Below, in pieces: positions 45,667-54,301 of a stretch of 64,000 nt of DNA. The notes under the pieces were generated by a model. That model was not told where the DNA came from, searched no databases, and saw only the letters and a list, made by a program, of their open reading frames with translations. How positions within the stretch are numbered: position 1 is the stretch's first letter; each line of letters begins with the position of its first letter. This DNA comes from WHUA01 sp963711215 (GTDB taxonomy: Bacteria; Pseudomonadota; Alphaproteobacteria; UBA8366): contig CAVQDH010000008.1 in NCBI GenBank assembly GCA_963711215.1, forward strand, positions 62,001 to 126,000, read 5' to 3'. The position numbers were made by a program, and so were the translations under genes.

Positions 45667-46827
45667 ATGCCGGGCGCGCTATCCCATATCCGAGTCGTCG
45701 ACCTGACCTCGAACCTGTCGGGGCCCTACTGCGCCATGATCCTGGGGGATCAGGGCGCCGACGTCATCAAGGTCGAGCGCAAGGGCGAGGGCGACGTGTT
45801 GCGTAAGACGCCGCCTTTCATCAACGGCGAAAGCGCGCCCTTCATGCTGTGGAACCGCAACAAGCGCGGCATCGAGCTCGACCTGAAGGATCCGAAGGAT
45901 GTCGAGATCTGCCGCAAGCTGGCCGCGCGCGCCGATGTCTTCATCGAGAACTGGCGGCCGGGCGTCGCCAAGCGGCTGGGCCTCTCCTACGACGACCTCA
46001 AGAAGATCAATCCGCGGCTGGTCTATTGCTCGGTTTCCGGCTTTGGACAGACCGGCCCCTATGCGCCGCGCGGCGGGTTCGATCTCGTCGCCCAGGCGAT
46101 GTCCGGGCTGATGGCGATCTGCGGCGAGGAGGACGGCCCGCCGCACCGCCTGCCGATCCCGATCTCGGACACGACCGGCGGCATGTTCGCGGCGATCGGC
46201 GTGCTGACCGCGCTGGCGGCGCGCGAGAAGACGGGCAGGGGGCAGCAGGTCGACGTCTCGCTGTTCGAGGGCGCCGTCTCGAAATGCGTCTACGAGGCCG
46301 CCTCCTATTTCGCCACCAACGAGCGCCCCGCCCGCATCGGCCAGCAGCATCGCGGCAGCTCGCCCTACCAGGTCTTCCAGACCAAGAACGGCTGGCTCGT
46401 GCTTGGCGCGGCGGCGCAGAATTTGTGGCTCAAGGCCTGCAAGGTGCTCGGCTGCGAGGCGCTGATCAAGGATCCGCGCTTCCTCACCAAGGCCGACCGG
46501 GTCGCCAACAACAAGGCGCTGGTCGCCCTCCTGCAGGAGCGTTTCATCACCGGCACGACCGAGGAGTGGTTCGAGAAGCTGGACGCGGCGAACATTCCCG
46601 CCGGGCCGGTGATGTATCACGACCAGGTCTTCAACGACCCGCACGTGCTGGCGCGCGAGATGGTGGTCGAGGTCGACCACACGACCGCGGGCCGCCAGCG
46701 CACGCTGGGCACGCCGGTCAAGCTGTCGGAGACCAAGGGCTCGATCCGCCGCGCGGCGCCGCTGCTGGGCGAACATACCCACGAGGTCCTGGCGGAGCTC
46801 GAGGCGGAAGAAAAGGCGGCGGAGTAA
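45667..46827 (+). CDS. Family III CoA-transferase (CaiB/BaiF)
   Basis: A 386-residue CoA-transferase that moves CoA from succinyl-CoA or another acyl-CoA to a carboxylate. VVDLTSNLSGPYCAMILGDQGADVIKVE, FIENWRPGVAKRLGLSYDDL and VSGFGQTGPYAPRGGFDLVAQAMSGLM are family hallmarks; the Asp in GFDLVAQ is the expected catalytic acid. QVFQTKNGWLVLGAAAQN and HTHEVLAEL close it. It forms an operon with the amidohydrolase and probably activates that enzyme's product or a related acid. Confidence 0.9.
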   Translation: MPGALSHIRVVDLTSNLSGPYCAMILGDQGADVIKVERKGEGDVLRKTPPFINGESAPFMLWNRNKRGIELDLKDPKDVEICRKLAARADVFIENWRPGVAKRLGLSYDDLKKINPRLVYCSVSGFGQTGPYAPRGGFDLVAQAMSGLMAICGEEDGPPHRLPIPISDTTGGMFAAIGVLTALAAREKTGRGQQVDVSLFEGAVSKCVYEAASYFATNERPARIGQQHRGSSPYQVFQTKNGWLVLGAAAQNLWLKACKVLGCEALIKDPRFLTKADRVANNKALVALLQERFITGTTEEWFEKLDAANIPAGPVMYHDQVFNDPHVLAREMVVEVDHTTAGRQRTLGTPVKLSETKGSIRRAAPLLGEHTHEVLAELEAEEKAAE

Positions 46828-46861
46828 GCGGGACCGTTCCGTTTCGCGCGCACCGTCGTCG

Positions 46862-48535
46862 CTAAGAGCGCGGGCGGCGCAGCGCCGCCATGATCGCCTC
46901 GAAGACGGCTTCCGGCGCGATGGAAGCGGCGCATCGTGCGACTTGCTGCGCCTCGTCCTTGGTGCAGGTGTCCCACCAATCATGGATCTGATGACAGGGA
47001 TAGCAGGGGCACCGGTCCGGATCGGGCGTCAGCGTCGTGGCGTTGACCCAATACTTCGTGAGGTTTTCCGGCGACGAGTGCGACAGGTAGACGACCTTCG
47101 CCACTGCCGTCATCGCAACGCCGTGCATCAGGCCTGTTTCCGGACCGACGACGCAGTCAGCGTGCTGCGCGAAGACGATCGACTCCCGGATCGTCCACTG
47201 CCCGACGCAAGGGTGGATGTAGGATGGGTCGGCGCCGTCTTCCATTAGGGTTTGGAGAATTCCTTTTTCCAGCTCCTGGGAGGCATCGGCGCCGCCCGTG
47301 AAGACGACGTGGACCTTCGCCTTCGCCAGCCATGCCGCGACGACATTGATCCAGGGATAAACCTTATGAATTGCGGACCCGCTGATCGCCCAGACCACGC
47401 ACAGCTCTGAATGCGCCATGAAAGCGCGCCCGCCCGCCGCCCATTCGTTTTCCGAGGCGGTGGGGAAAAAGGCGTCCTGAGGCGCCAAGGGAACACCGGC
47501 AACGTGATGCGCCAGCTCCTGGTAGTTTTTGTCGAAGATGAAACGACGCGCTTCCGGCGGATAATAGAAGGAAGTCAGGCCGTCGTGCGTGAGCATCAGA
47601 CCCTCGAGCGTGGAGTCGAGATTGACGACCTTGTCGTAGCGCTCCGCGATCCGCCGAAAATACCGGTCGTATTGATCCTGCGTCAGCGTGCCGCCATCGA
47701 AGACGAGATAGGCGTCGACATACGGGCTGTTGGCGAGCAGCGCTTCGCCCAGGGGGCTGGTGTTCAGCGTGACGTGATAGTCCTGCTCGTGCAGTCCCCG
47801 CAGCACGGAGCCGGCAACGAGGCAGTCGCCGATGGCACCCCAGCGTGCGACGAGGCAACGTTTCTTGCCGCCAGGGTTCCGCTGCCACAGTGTTTTGAAG
47901 GACGGGCCGGAGCTTGTACGATAGACCTCGAAGAGCGAATGCTCGCCGGCGCCGGACCGGATCTCGCATTCGAGCTGCTGCCAGCCGCAGATATCCGGCA
48001 TCTTGTTCAGAAGCCGTTCGATGTCGCCGGAATGGATATCCCATCGCCGATCCCGGTCGGATGCCGCCGCGCCCTCGCGTGAATCGTCGGCGTTGGGCAA
48101 GTAGAAGATCAGATGCCCCCCCTGCTTCAGCTTCCGGGCCCATTTTTTCAGGACGCCGAGGACCTGTTTAGGCTCGATGCGTTGCAGAAGATGGCTGGAA
48201 AAGATGAAATCCAGCGACGCGTCATCGAACATCCGCAGGTCGCCGGCCGCGACCGCTGTCGCTTGGCCCAGCGCGATGCCGATCATATGCGGCAGGCACG
48301 GCGACGCCCTGCAACCGACATCGAGCCCTTTGCCCCGCGCATAGGGCGCCACCAGATGGAAGATCTTCGCCGATTCGCCGCCGCAAGCATCGCTGGCATC
48401 AGAGGGTATCGCCGGCTCTTGCGCGGGTGCGGTCGCCACGACCGGCGGCGTCCGTCTGATCGGCGCCTTTTCGAGCGTCATTCCCTGCCGCACGATGTAG
48501 CCCGGATGATCGTACCGGCGGTCTCGATCCGTCAT
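46862..48535 (-). CDS. Methyltransferase-GT9 glycosyltransferase fusion
   Basis: A 557-residue two-domain protein. Residues about 60-215 form a class I SAM methyltransferase: motif I GKGLDVGCRASP, then FIFSSHLLQRIEPKQVLGVL and GGHLIFYLPN. Residues about 235-540 are a GT9 domain: RWGAIGDCLVAGSVLRGL at its start and VVGPETGLMHGVAM at its end, as in heptosyltransferases. A Cys-rich tail (PDRCPCYPCHQIH) may bind metal. It likely works on a surface glycan or glycosylated protein. Here it stands apart from the GT4/GT9 pair at 24-26 kb, between a CoA-transferase and a TauD-like gene. Confidence 0.82.
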   Translation of the reverse strand: MTDRDRRYDHPGYIVRQGMTLEKAPIRRTPPVVATAPAQEPAIPSDASDACGGESAKIFHLVAPYARGKGLDVGCRASPCLPHMIGIALGQATAVAAGDLRMFDDASLDFIFSSHLLQRIEPKQVLGVLKKWARKLKQGGHLIFYLPNADDSREGAAASDRDRRWDIHSGDIERLLNKMPDICGWQQLECEIRSGAGEHSLFEVYRTSSGPSFKTLWQRNPGGKKRCLVARWGAIGDCLVAGSVLRGLHEQDYHVTLNTSPLGEALLANSPYVDAYLVFDGGTLTQDQYDRYFRRIAERYDKVVNLDSTLEGLMLTHDGLTSFYYPPEARRFIFDKNYQELAHHVAGVPLAPQDAFFPTASENEWAAGGRAFMAHSELCVVWAISGSAIHKVYPWINVVAAWLAKAKVHVVFTGGADASQELEKGILQTLMEDGADPSYIHPCVGQWTIRESIVFAQHADCVVGPETGLMHGVAMTAVAKVVYLSHSSPENLTKYWVNATTLTPDPDRCPCYPCHQIHDWWDTCTKDEAQQVARCAASIAPEAVFEAIMAALRRPRS

Positions 48536-48727
48536 TTCTCATTTCCTCGGCGAATCCGGCTTCCCCATGCAGCGGATCCCGCCGTCGCCATCGGTCGAAG
48601 CATGCGGCCCGACATGCTCACGGTACGCTGCCGGACGGCAGGCGATCGGTCCGGGCATCACGGTACCGGCCTAAATCTGCGCTTTCAACAATCGATGGTC
48701 GACAGTTCCGGTCGCTCCAGGGCGCGG

Positions 48728-49585
48728 CTAGAACGGCACCGATCCGTTCACGGTCGTCCGCAGCATGAGGCGGCGGTCGGGCCATTCGTAGTCGCGCGGC
48801 GCCCAGTGCTGGACCAGCGCATTGTCCCACATCAGCAGGTCGCCGACCCGCCACTGGTGGCGATAGATGTATTCCTTGCGGGTGATGCGGTCGGAGAGGT
48901 CCGCGATCAGCGGGAGCGCCTCGTCCTCCGGCATGCCTTCGATGCCGATGCATTCGCCTTTCCGGACGTAGAGCGCCTTGCGCCCGGTGACCGGATGGCG
49001 CCGCGCCACGGGATGAATCACGTCGGGATTCTTGGCGATCTGCTCCACGGTCAGCGCGACCGGCTTCTTGACGCCCCGCTCCTTGGCGGCGAAGCGATGG
49101 ATTGCGCGCTTGCCCTCGATCTTCTTCTTCATGGCCGCCGGCAGGTCGTCATAGGCGGCGCAGGCGCTGGCGAACCAGGTGTCGCCGAGCGGCCGGCCGT
49201 TCTTGTGCGGCACCTCGACGGCATAAAGCATGGTCAGCCGCGGCGGCGTGGCGGTATAGGACATGTCGGTATGCCAGTGGCTGCCGGCGTCGGCATAGCC
49301 GATATCCTTGCCGTCCTCCTTGATGTTGGAAACGACGAGCACGGCCGGATTTTCCTTCAGCGCGTATTTGTTGAAGGAATTGATCTCGATCTCGCCGAAG
49401 CGGCGGCTGAACGCGACCTGCTGCTCGGGCGTGATGTGCTGGCCTCGCAGGAAGATGACGGCATGCGCGCTCAGCGCCGCATCGATTTCCGCGAAGGTCG
49501 CGTCTTCGATCCCTTTCGCCAGGTCGACACCCCGTATCTCCGCGCCGACGGGCGCGTCGCATGGAACGATCTCGATCCGCGGCAT
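48728..49585 (-). CDS. TauD/TfdA family dioxygenase (copy 3)
   Basis: A 285-residue Fe(II)/2-oxoglutarate dioxygenase. Iron ligands are in SHWHTDMSYTATPP and WDNALVQHWAPRDY; the co-substrate arginine is in RRLMLRTTVNG, a TfdA-like ending. It starts MPRIEIVPCDAPVGAEIRGVDLAKGI. Isolated from copies 1 and 2 by nine kilobases and not closely similar to them. Substrate unknown. Confidence 0.88.
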   Translation of the reverse strand: MPRIEIVPCDAPVGAEIRGVDLAKGIEDATFAEIDAALSAHAVIFLRGQHITPEQQVAFSRRFGEIEINSFNKYALKENPAVLVVSNIKEDGKDIGYADAGSHWHTDMSYTATPPRLTMLYAVEVPHKNGRPLGDTWFASACAAYDDLPAAMKKKIEGKRAIHRFAAKERGVKKPVALTVEQIAKNPDVIHPVARRHPVTGRKALYVRKGECIGIEGMPEDEALPLIADLSDRITRKEYIYRHQWRVGDLLMWDNALVQHWAPRDYEWPDRRLMLRTTVNGSVPF

Positions 49586-49747
49586 GGCTCTGCTCTCCGG
49601 TCCTTATGGGTATGGCCGATCGTCGCTCAATATACGAAATCCCTGGCCCTCGGGCCAAACACGGCGCCTGCGCGGCGGGCGCTGTGGACGGGCGGGGCGG
49701 ACTCGTGCCACGGTCCGACAAATAGGAAAAATCCACAGGAGGGAGCC

Positions 49748-50236
49748 ATGACCGATCTTTCATCGCTGACCGCGGCGCTGGGCGCCATGCTCAAGGAGCG
49801 CGGCGCCACCGTGGCGGTCGCCGAATCCTCGACCGGCGGGCTGATTTCCGCGGCCCTGTTGGCGCAGGGCGGCGCATCGGCCTATTTCCGCGGCGGCGCC
49901 GTGGTCTATACGCGCGAGGCGAAACAGCGGCTGGGCGGCGTCAGCGATGCGGATATGGCGCGCGAGCGCGCGGCGACCGAGACGCACGCGCTCGTCCTGG
50001 CGCGGTCCATTCGCGAGCGGATGCAAGCGGACTGGGGCATCGGCGAGACGGGGGCGACGGGGCCGACCGGGAATCGCTACGGCGACGCGCCCGGGCATAC
50101 CTGCATCGCGGTCGTCGGGCCGACTGAGACGGTGATCACCGTGGAAACCCGGAGCGCCGGCCGCGAGGCGAATATGTGGGCCTTTACCCGCGCCGCGCTG
50201 GCACTGCTGCAGGACGCGGTGACGGGGGCCAAGTAG
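49748..50236 (+). CDS. CinA family C-terminal domain protein (NMN amidohydrolase type)
   Basis: A 162-residue single-domain CinA/PncC relative. VAVAESSTGGLISAALL is the diagnostic N-terminal motif; GGAVVYTREAK and GETGATGPTGNRYGDAPGHTCIAV follow. PncC deamidates nicotinamide mononucleotide to nicotinate mononucleotide in NAD recycling. The family GASxxF-type loop is kept as GGASAYFRG. ATG 49748 has AGGAGGGAG upstream. It is followed two bases after its stop by the SnoaL-like gene. Confidence 0.85.
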   Translation: MTDLSSLTAALGAMLKERGATVAVAESSTGGLISAALLAQGGASAYFRGGAVVYTREAKQRLGGVSDADMARERAATETHALVLARSIRERMQADWGIGETGATGPTGNRYGDAPGHTCIAVVGPTETVITVETRSAGREANMWAFTRAALALLQDAVTGAK

Positions 50237-50237
50237 C

Positions 50238-50714
50238 ATGGCGGACGCCGCATTTGCAGCACTGCTCGAAGCCTTCACCGCGGCGGTGGTGGCCGGCGAC
50301 GGTGCAGGGTTCGCCGCGCTCTTCACCGAGGACGGTTGCTATCACGACGTGTTCTACGGCGCCTTCCGCGGCCGGGCGGCCATCGCGGACATGCTGGAGA
50401 ACCGCTTTCACCGGGACGCCGAGAGCTTCCGCTGGGACATGCACGAGCCGGCGCGCGACGGCGATACCGGCTATGCCCGCTATGTCTTCAGTTACGATTC
50501 GAAACTCGCCGGCGCCGAAGGCCGGCGTGTCCTGTTCGAAGGCGTCAGTATCTTCGGGCTTGCCGGGGACAAGATCCGCGATTACCGCGAGGTCGCCAAT
50601 GTCGGCCCCGGTCTCGTCGCGCTCGGCTTCGCGCCCGAGCGGATCGCGAAGATTCTCGGGCGGCAGGCGCGCGACCTGGCGGCGCGGCCGGAGGCCGGCG
50701 GCCACAGCCGCTGA
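50238..50714 (+). CDS. SnoaL-like / NTF2-fold protein
   Basis: A 158-residue NTF2-like protein: FTAAVVAGDGAGFAALFTEDGCYHDVFYGAFRGRAAIADML is the usual first half and DKIRDYREV near the end closes the cone fold. Such proteins are small-molecule isomerases, cyclases or hydrolases, or have binding roles. Start is one base after the preceding stop, so it is co-translated with the CinA-type gene. Function not assignable. Confidence 0.75.
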   Translation: MADAAFAALLEAFTAAVVAGDGAGFAALFTEDGCYHDVFYGAFRGRAAIADMLENRFHRDAESFRWDMHEPARDGDTGYARYVFSYDSKLAGAEGRRVLFEGVSIFGLAGDKIRDYREVANVGPGLVALGFAPERIAKILGRQARDLAARPEAGGHSR

Positions 50715-50735
50715 CCCCGGCGCATCGGCGGATCG

Positions 50736-51224
50736 CTATTCGTAATAGGCGCCCGTGCGGTAGACCGGCGCCTTCCATTTGTTGGCCTTGGACTTGCCGG
50801 GCAGCGGCCCGCCATCGATGGCGATCCGCTTCAAGTGATCGCCGCGGTCGTTGGCGCCGCAGCCGACGCGCAGCAGGACCAGCGGCTCCTCGCTCGTCGC
50901 GTGGAAATGATAGAAGCTGCCGGCCGGCAGCATGATGCCTTCGTTGCGGCCGAGCGCCTTTTCCTCGCCTTGCGGGCCATAGAAGGTGGCCTCCCCGGCG
51001 AGGATGATGAACATGTGATCCTCGTTGGGATGAGCATGGAGGGTGTTCTCGCCGCCCGAGGCGTAAACCTTGAGCCGCGCCCACATATTCTCGGTCTCGG
51101 CGATCGGCGTGTTGCTGCGGCCGTCGTCGAGAAGCTGGGCTTTCAGCTGGAAAAAGCTCGGCTTGATCGTCGTGTTCACCGCGCCCGCGGCGGTCGGCGC
51201 GGTCGCTTTGAGGTCGTCCGGCAT
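50736..51224 (-). CDS. Cupin domain protein
   Basis: A 162-residue single cupin. Motif 1 is in NTLHAHPNEDHMFIILAGEATFYG (two His, Glu/Asp, His-type ligands); motif 2 is PAGSFYHFHATSEEPLVLLRV. The C-terminal DGGPLPGKSKANKWKAPVYRTGAYYE is unusual but ordered-looking. Probably a metal-binding dioxygenase, isomerase or sensor. Function unknown. Confidence 0.8.
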   Translation of the reverse strand: MPDDLKATAPTAAGAVNTTIKPSFFQLKAQLLDDGRSNTPIAETENMWARLKVYASGGENTLHAHPNEDHMFIILAGEATFYGPQGEEKALGRNEGIMLPAGSFYHFHATSEEPLVLLRVGCGANDRGDHLKRIAIDGGPLPGKSKANKWKAPVYRTGAYYE

Positions 51225-51452
51225 GTCCTTAAGTCCCTTTCACAATGCCTTTGGAATTTGGTCAAAAGCATAGCTTAGACGGGACCTTAGGTCCAAGACG
51301 GAGGCCCACTCGCCGGCCATTCGGCATTGGCCGTTAGGAATTACAACCAAGATGGGGATGATCGGCCAGCGGCCGCGCGGATGGTAAACGCCGTAATGTC
51401 TGCCATGCCCTGGATCGGCGCGAGAGACCGGCAAGGCGAAAGCTTTCGCGGG

Positions 51453-51468
51453 TTAACAGTTTGTTAGC
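51453..51468. promoter_or_regulatory. CtrA-like site (one mismatch)
   Basis: TTAACAGTTTGTTAGC is TTAA-N7-TTAGC, one base from the CtrA consensus, 49 bases before the small gene at 51517. The gap 51225-51516 holds nothing else that I can identify. Confidence 0.35.
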
Positions 51469-51516
51469 AGTCTGCCGTTAAGTAATGAGTCTCTTGAAGA
51501 TTTCGCGGAGAGCGAT

Positions 51517-51729
51517 ATGCCTCAGACAGTGGAAGTGGGGACGAAACTGAGAAAAAGGGACGCCCCGGAATTCGTACTGGAGGTCATCGAGCTGTTCACG
51601 CCCAACGGTGAGCAGCCTCACGCGCGTGCGCGCGTCAGCATCACGAAGCACAACTCCGATGTGCGGCTGTACTCGATATCCGCGCTCTCGGACCCCCGCC
51701 TCTTCACGCCGTTCGGCGAGGGCAACTGA
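51517..51729 (+). CDS. Small conserved-looking protein, unknown function
   Basis: A 70-residue soluble protein starting MPQTVEVGTKLRKRDAPEFVLEV. A beta-strand-rich pattern (PEFVLEVIELF, ARARVSITKHNSDVRLYSISALSD) suggests a small beta domain. No family is recognised. It has GCGGAGAG before its ATG and a clear terminator 34 bases after its stop, so it is a single-gene transcript, possibly under a CtrA-like site. Confidence 0.65.
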   Translation: MPQTVEVGTKLRKRDAPEFVLEVIELFTPNGEQPHARARVSITKHNSDVRLYSISALSDPRLFTPFGEGN

Positions 51730-51762
51730 TCCAGGTTCTGTTTGGCGTGTCTCTTGATTGGG

Positions 51763-51797
51763 CGGACGCTAAGGTGGGTTAGCGTCCGTTTTCTTTT
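51763..51797 (+). terminator. Rho-independent terminator
   Basis: CGGACGCTAA (51763-51772) pairs perfectly with 51779-51788 around a six-base loop and is followed by TTTTCTTTT. It ends the small-gene transcript and faces the M20 hydrolase gene. Confidence 0.87.
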
Positions 51798-51818
51798 GCG
51801 GGTCCCGCAGACGCGGAA

Positions 51819-53132
51819 TCAGAGCGCCGCCGCCAGCATCCAGGCAAGCAGCCGCGTCCCTTCCGCGAAATCCCCCAGGTCCATGCTCTCGTCTGCGTTG
51901 TGGCTGCCGTTCGCGTTGCGCACGAAGATCATCGAGGACGGAATGCCGCTCCGCTCGAACTCCTGGGCGTCGTGGCCGCCGCCGCTGGCCATGGCCAGCG
52001 CGGGGATCGACAGGCGGGCGCAGCCGTCGCGCAGGCTTTTCAGGTGGTCCGGGTGCATCACAGTCGGCTGACTGAACGCGGTCTTGCCGAGCTCGAAGCG
52101 CACACCGCGACGACGCCCGATGTCCTCGGCCCGCGATTGCGCGCGCGCATTCATCCTGTCCAGGGTGTCCCGGCTCAGGCTGCGGATATCGAGCGTGAAG
52201 GTGACCTCGCCCGGCACCTTCGCCAGGCTGTGCAGGTCCGCGTTCGTGTAGAACTTGCCCGCGGCGAAGACAATATCCTCGCCTTTGTTGCGTAAATCTT
52301 GCGCATCGGCTTCGAGTCCGATCAGCAGCTCCGATGTGGCCAGCACCGCGTCGTGACGGAGATGCTGCGGGACTCCGCCGCTGTGGGTGTACTCGCCGAG
52401 GCACCGGGCGGCGCGCGTCCGGGCGTTGCCGCGAATCCCGGTGACGATGCCGACGGGCAGCCCTTCGGTCTCCAGCACCGGTCCCTGCTCGATATGGAGC
52501 TCGATATACGCCTTCACCGTCTCGCGGGAGAGCGCCGGCGGGCCCTCGAAGATCCTTTCCGGGGCCATCCCGCATTCGCGCATCTGCGCGCCCAGCATCC
52601 GGCCCGTGCCGAGGTGGAGCGCCGTTTCCAGTTCCGACGGCACCATCAGGCGGAGCGCCGCGCGCGAACCGAGGTGGCCGCCGTGTTCGCCGGCGAACCA
52701 GCTGCCGCATTCTTCGGCGCGGATCGCCATGACGGCGATATCCTGCCGCGGGACGATCCCGGCGTCCTTGATGGCGGCGAGCGCCGTCACGCCGGCGACC
52801 ACGCCGGCCGCGCCGTCGTAGTTGCCGCCCCGGGGGACGGAGTCGAGGTGCGAGCCGGTCATCACCCGCGGAATCTGGCGGTCGGTTCCGGGAAGCGTGT
52901 AGTAGCTGTTGCCGACGGCGTCGTGCGAGACGTCCAGTCCGACCTCCCGGGCGCAGACGGCGAACATCTCGTGGGCGACCTGTTCTCCTTCGCCATACGA
53001 CATCCGCGTGACGCCCCCGCCCGGATCGGCGGTATGCGTGGCGAGATCGTCGAATAACCGCTTTGCGATCGGCATGCTGTCGCTCACGGTGCGGCTCAGC
53101 CTGTTTGTGGCCGCTTCATCCAGTCCGGTCAT
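51819..53132 (-). CDS. M20 Zn-dependent hydrolase (N-carbamoyl-L-amino acid hydrolase / allantoate amidohydrolase type)
   Basis: About 437 residues. The hydantoinase/carbamoylase branch of M20: TGSHLDSVPRGGNYDGAAGV carries the first His and Asp ligands, AIRAEECGSWF the Glu-Glu pair, ELHIEQGPVLE a His ligand, and SGGGHDAQEF the last His. It cleaves N-carbamoyl or ureido groups of amino acids or allantoate. The start is uncertain: ATG 53132 has GGGAG ten bases upstream; ATG 53075 (MPIAKRLFDDL) begins the usual core. Confidence 0.86.
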   Translation of the reverse strand: MTGLDEAATNRLSRTVSDSMPIAKRLFDDLATHTADPGGGVTRMSYGEGEQVAHEMFAVCAREVGLDVSHDAVGNSYYTLPGTDRQIPRVMTGSHLDSVPRGGNYDGAAGVVAGVTALAAIKDAGIVPRQDIAVMAIRAEECGSWFAGEHGGHLGSRAALRLMVPSELETALHLGTGRMLGAQMRECGMAPERIFEGPPALSRETVKAYIELHIEQGPVLETEGLPVGIVTGIRGNARTRAARCLGEYTHSGGVPQHLRHDAVLATSELLIGLEADAQDLRNKGEDIVFAAGKFYTNADLHSLAKVPGEVTFTLDIRSLSRDTLDRMNARAQSRAEDIGRRRGVRFELGKTAFSQPTVMHPDHLKSLRDGCARLSIPALAMASGGGHDAQEFERSGIPSSMIFVRNANGSHNADESMDLGDFAEGTRLLAWMLAAAL

Positions 53133-53257
53133 TCCGAATCTGCTCCCGTCCGTGCGGTTATTTCGAATTTCCAGCAAATTCCGTGCCACATGGGGAAGAC
53201 TGGGGGAAGACCGGCGGATTTTCTTTGGCTAAGATCGATGTGTCAAAGGAGTTCCCC

Positions 53258-54238
53258 ATGCATCTTCACATCGACAGCCTGCGCTGGAAGCCGCCGCACA
53301 TGCACCTGACGCAGGCGGTCTACGAGGCCGCGGCCCGCCGCCACCCGGCGCTGGCCGGCCGGCTGACCGTCAGCTTCAGCTGGGACAGCGAAGATTTCGA
53401 GAAGCATATGCGGACCGCGAATATCCTCTTCGCCCAGCGTTTCCCGAAGAAGGATCTCGCCGCCCGCGCGCCCGGGCTCAAATGGATCAACGTCCCCTCC
53501 GCCGGCATCGAGTATCTGATGCCGCTCGACTGGCTGCCGCCCGGCGTGGTCCTGACGAACAATAGCGGCACCCACGCGCCCAAGGCCGCCGAATCGGTCA
53601 CCATGGCGGTGCTCATGCTGAATGGCCGGTTGCCGGAGATCATCGCCCATCAGCGTGGCGCGAAATGGGAGCAGGTCTTCACCTCGGTGGCCGCCGGCAA
53701 GACGGTAGCCCTGCTTGGCCTCGGCAATATGGGACGCGCGTCGGCCCGGGCGTTGCGCGGCCTTGGCCTGCGCGTGCGCGGCGTGCGGCGCTACCCGGCG
53801 CCGGACGACGATGTCGACGAGATTTTCGGCCGCGACGCGCTGCACGACGCGCTGAAGGGGGCGGACTTCCTGGTGGTCGCCGCGCCGCTGACGGCCGAAA
53901 CGCGCGGCATGATCGGCGGGCGCGAGCTTGACTGTTTGAAAGAGGGCGCGGGCGTCGTGAATATCGGCCGCGGCCCGATCGTCGATTACGACGCGCTGCG
54001 CCAGAGGCTGACCTCAGGGCGGCTCGGCGGGGCCGTGCTCGACGTCTTTGCGGAGGAGCCGCTGCCGCCGGATTCGCCGTTGTGGACGACGCGTAATCTC
54101 ATCGTCATGCCGCATATTTCCTCGGACGACCCCCTGCAGTATTTGCCCCGCGCCCTCGACATTTTCTTCGACAACCTTCAGCGCCTGCTGAACGGCGAGG
54201 AGATGCGTAACGCCATCGACCCGGCGCTCGGCTACTAG
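53258..54238 (+). CDS. D-2-hydroxyacid dehydrogenase
   Basis: A 326-residue NAD(P)-dependent reductase of 2-oxoacids (glyoxylate/hydroxypyruvate reductase type). The Rossmann motif is LLGLGNMGRASARALRGLGLRV. The catalytic set is present: Arg in VNIGRGPIVD, Glu in FAEEPLP, His in MPHISSDD. AAGGAG lies eight bases before the ATG. It is followed 63 bases later by a DMT transporter. Confidence 0.88.
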   Translation: MHLHIDSLRWKPPHMHLTQAVYEAAARRHPALAGRLTVSFSWDSEDFEKHMRTANILFAQRFPKKDLAARAPGLKWINVPSAGIEYLMPLDWLPPGVVLTNNSGTHAPKAAESVTMAVLMLNGRLPEIIAHQRGAKWEQVFTSVAAGKTVALLGLGNMGRASARALRGLGLRVRGVRRYPAPDDDVDEIFGRDALHDALKGADFLVVAAPLTAETRGMIGGRELDCLKEGAGVVNIGRGPIVDYDALRQRLTSGRLGGAVLDVFAEEPLPPDSPLWTTRNLIVMPHISSDDPLQYLPRALDIFFDNLQRLLNGEEMRNAIDPALGY

Positions 54239-54301
54239 CGCCACCGGCCCTTATTACTGATCTGGCGGCTGTTGCGGCCGCTTCCGACGACAGGACACCG
54301 G

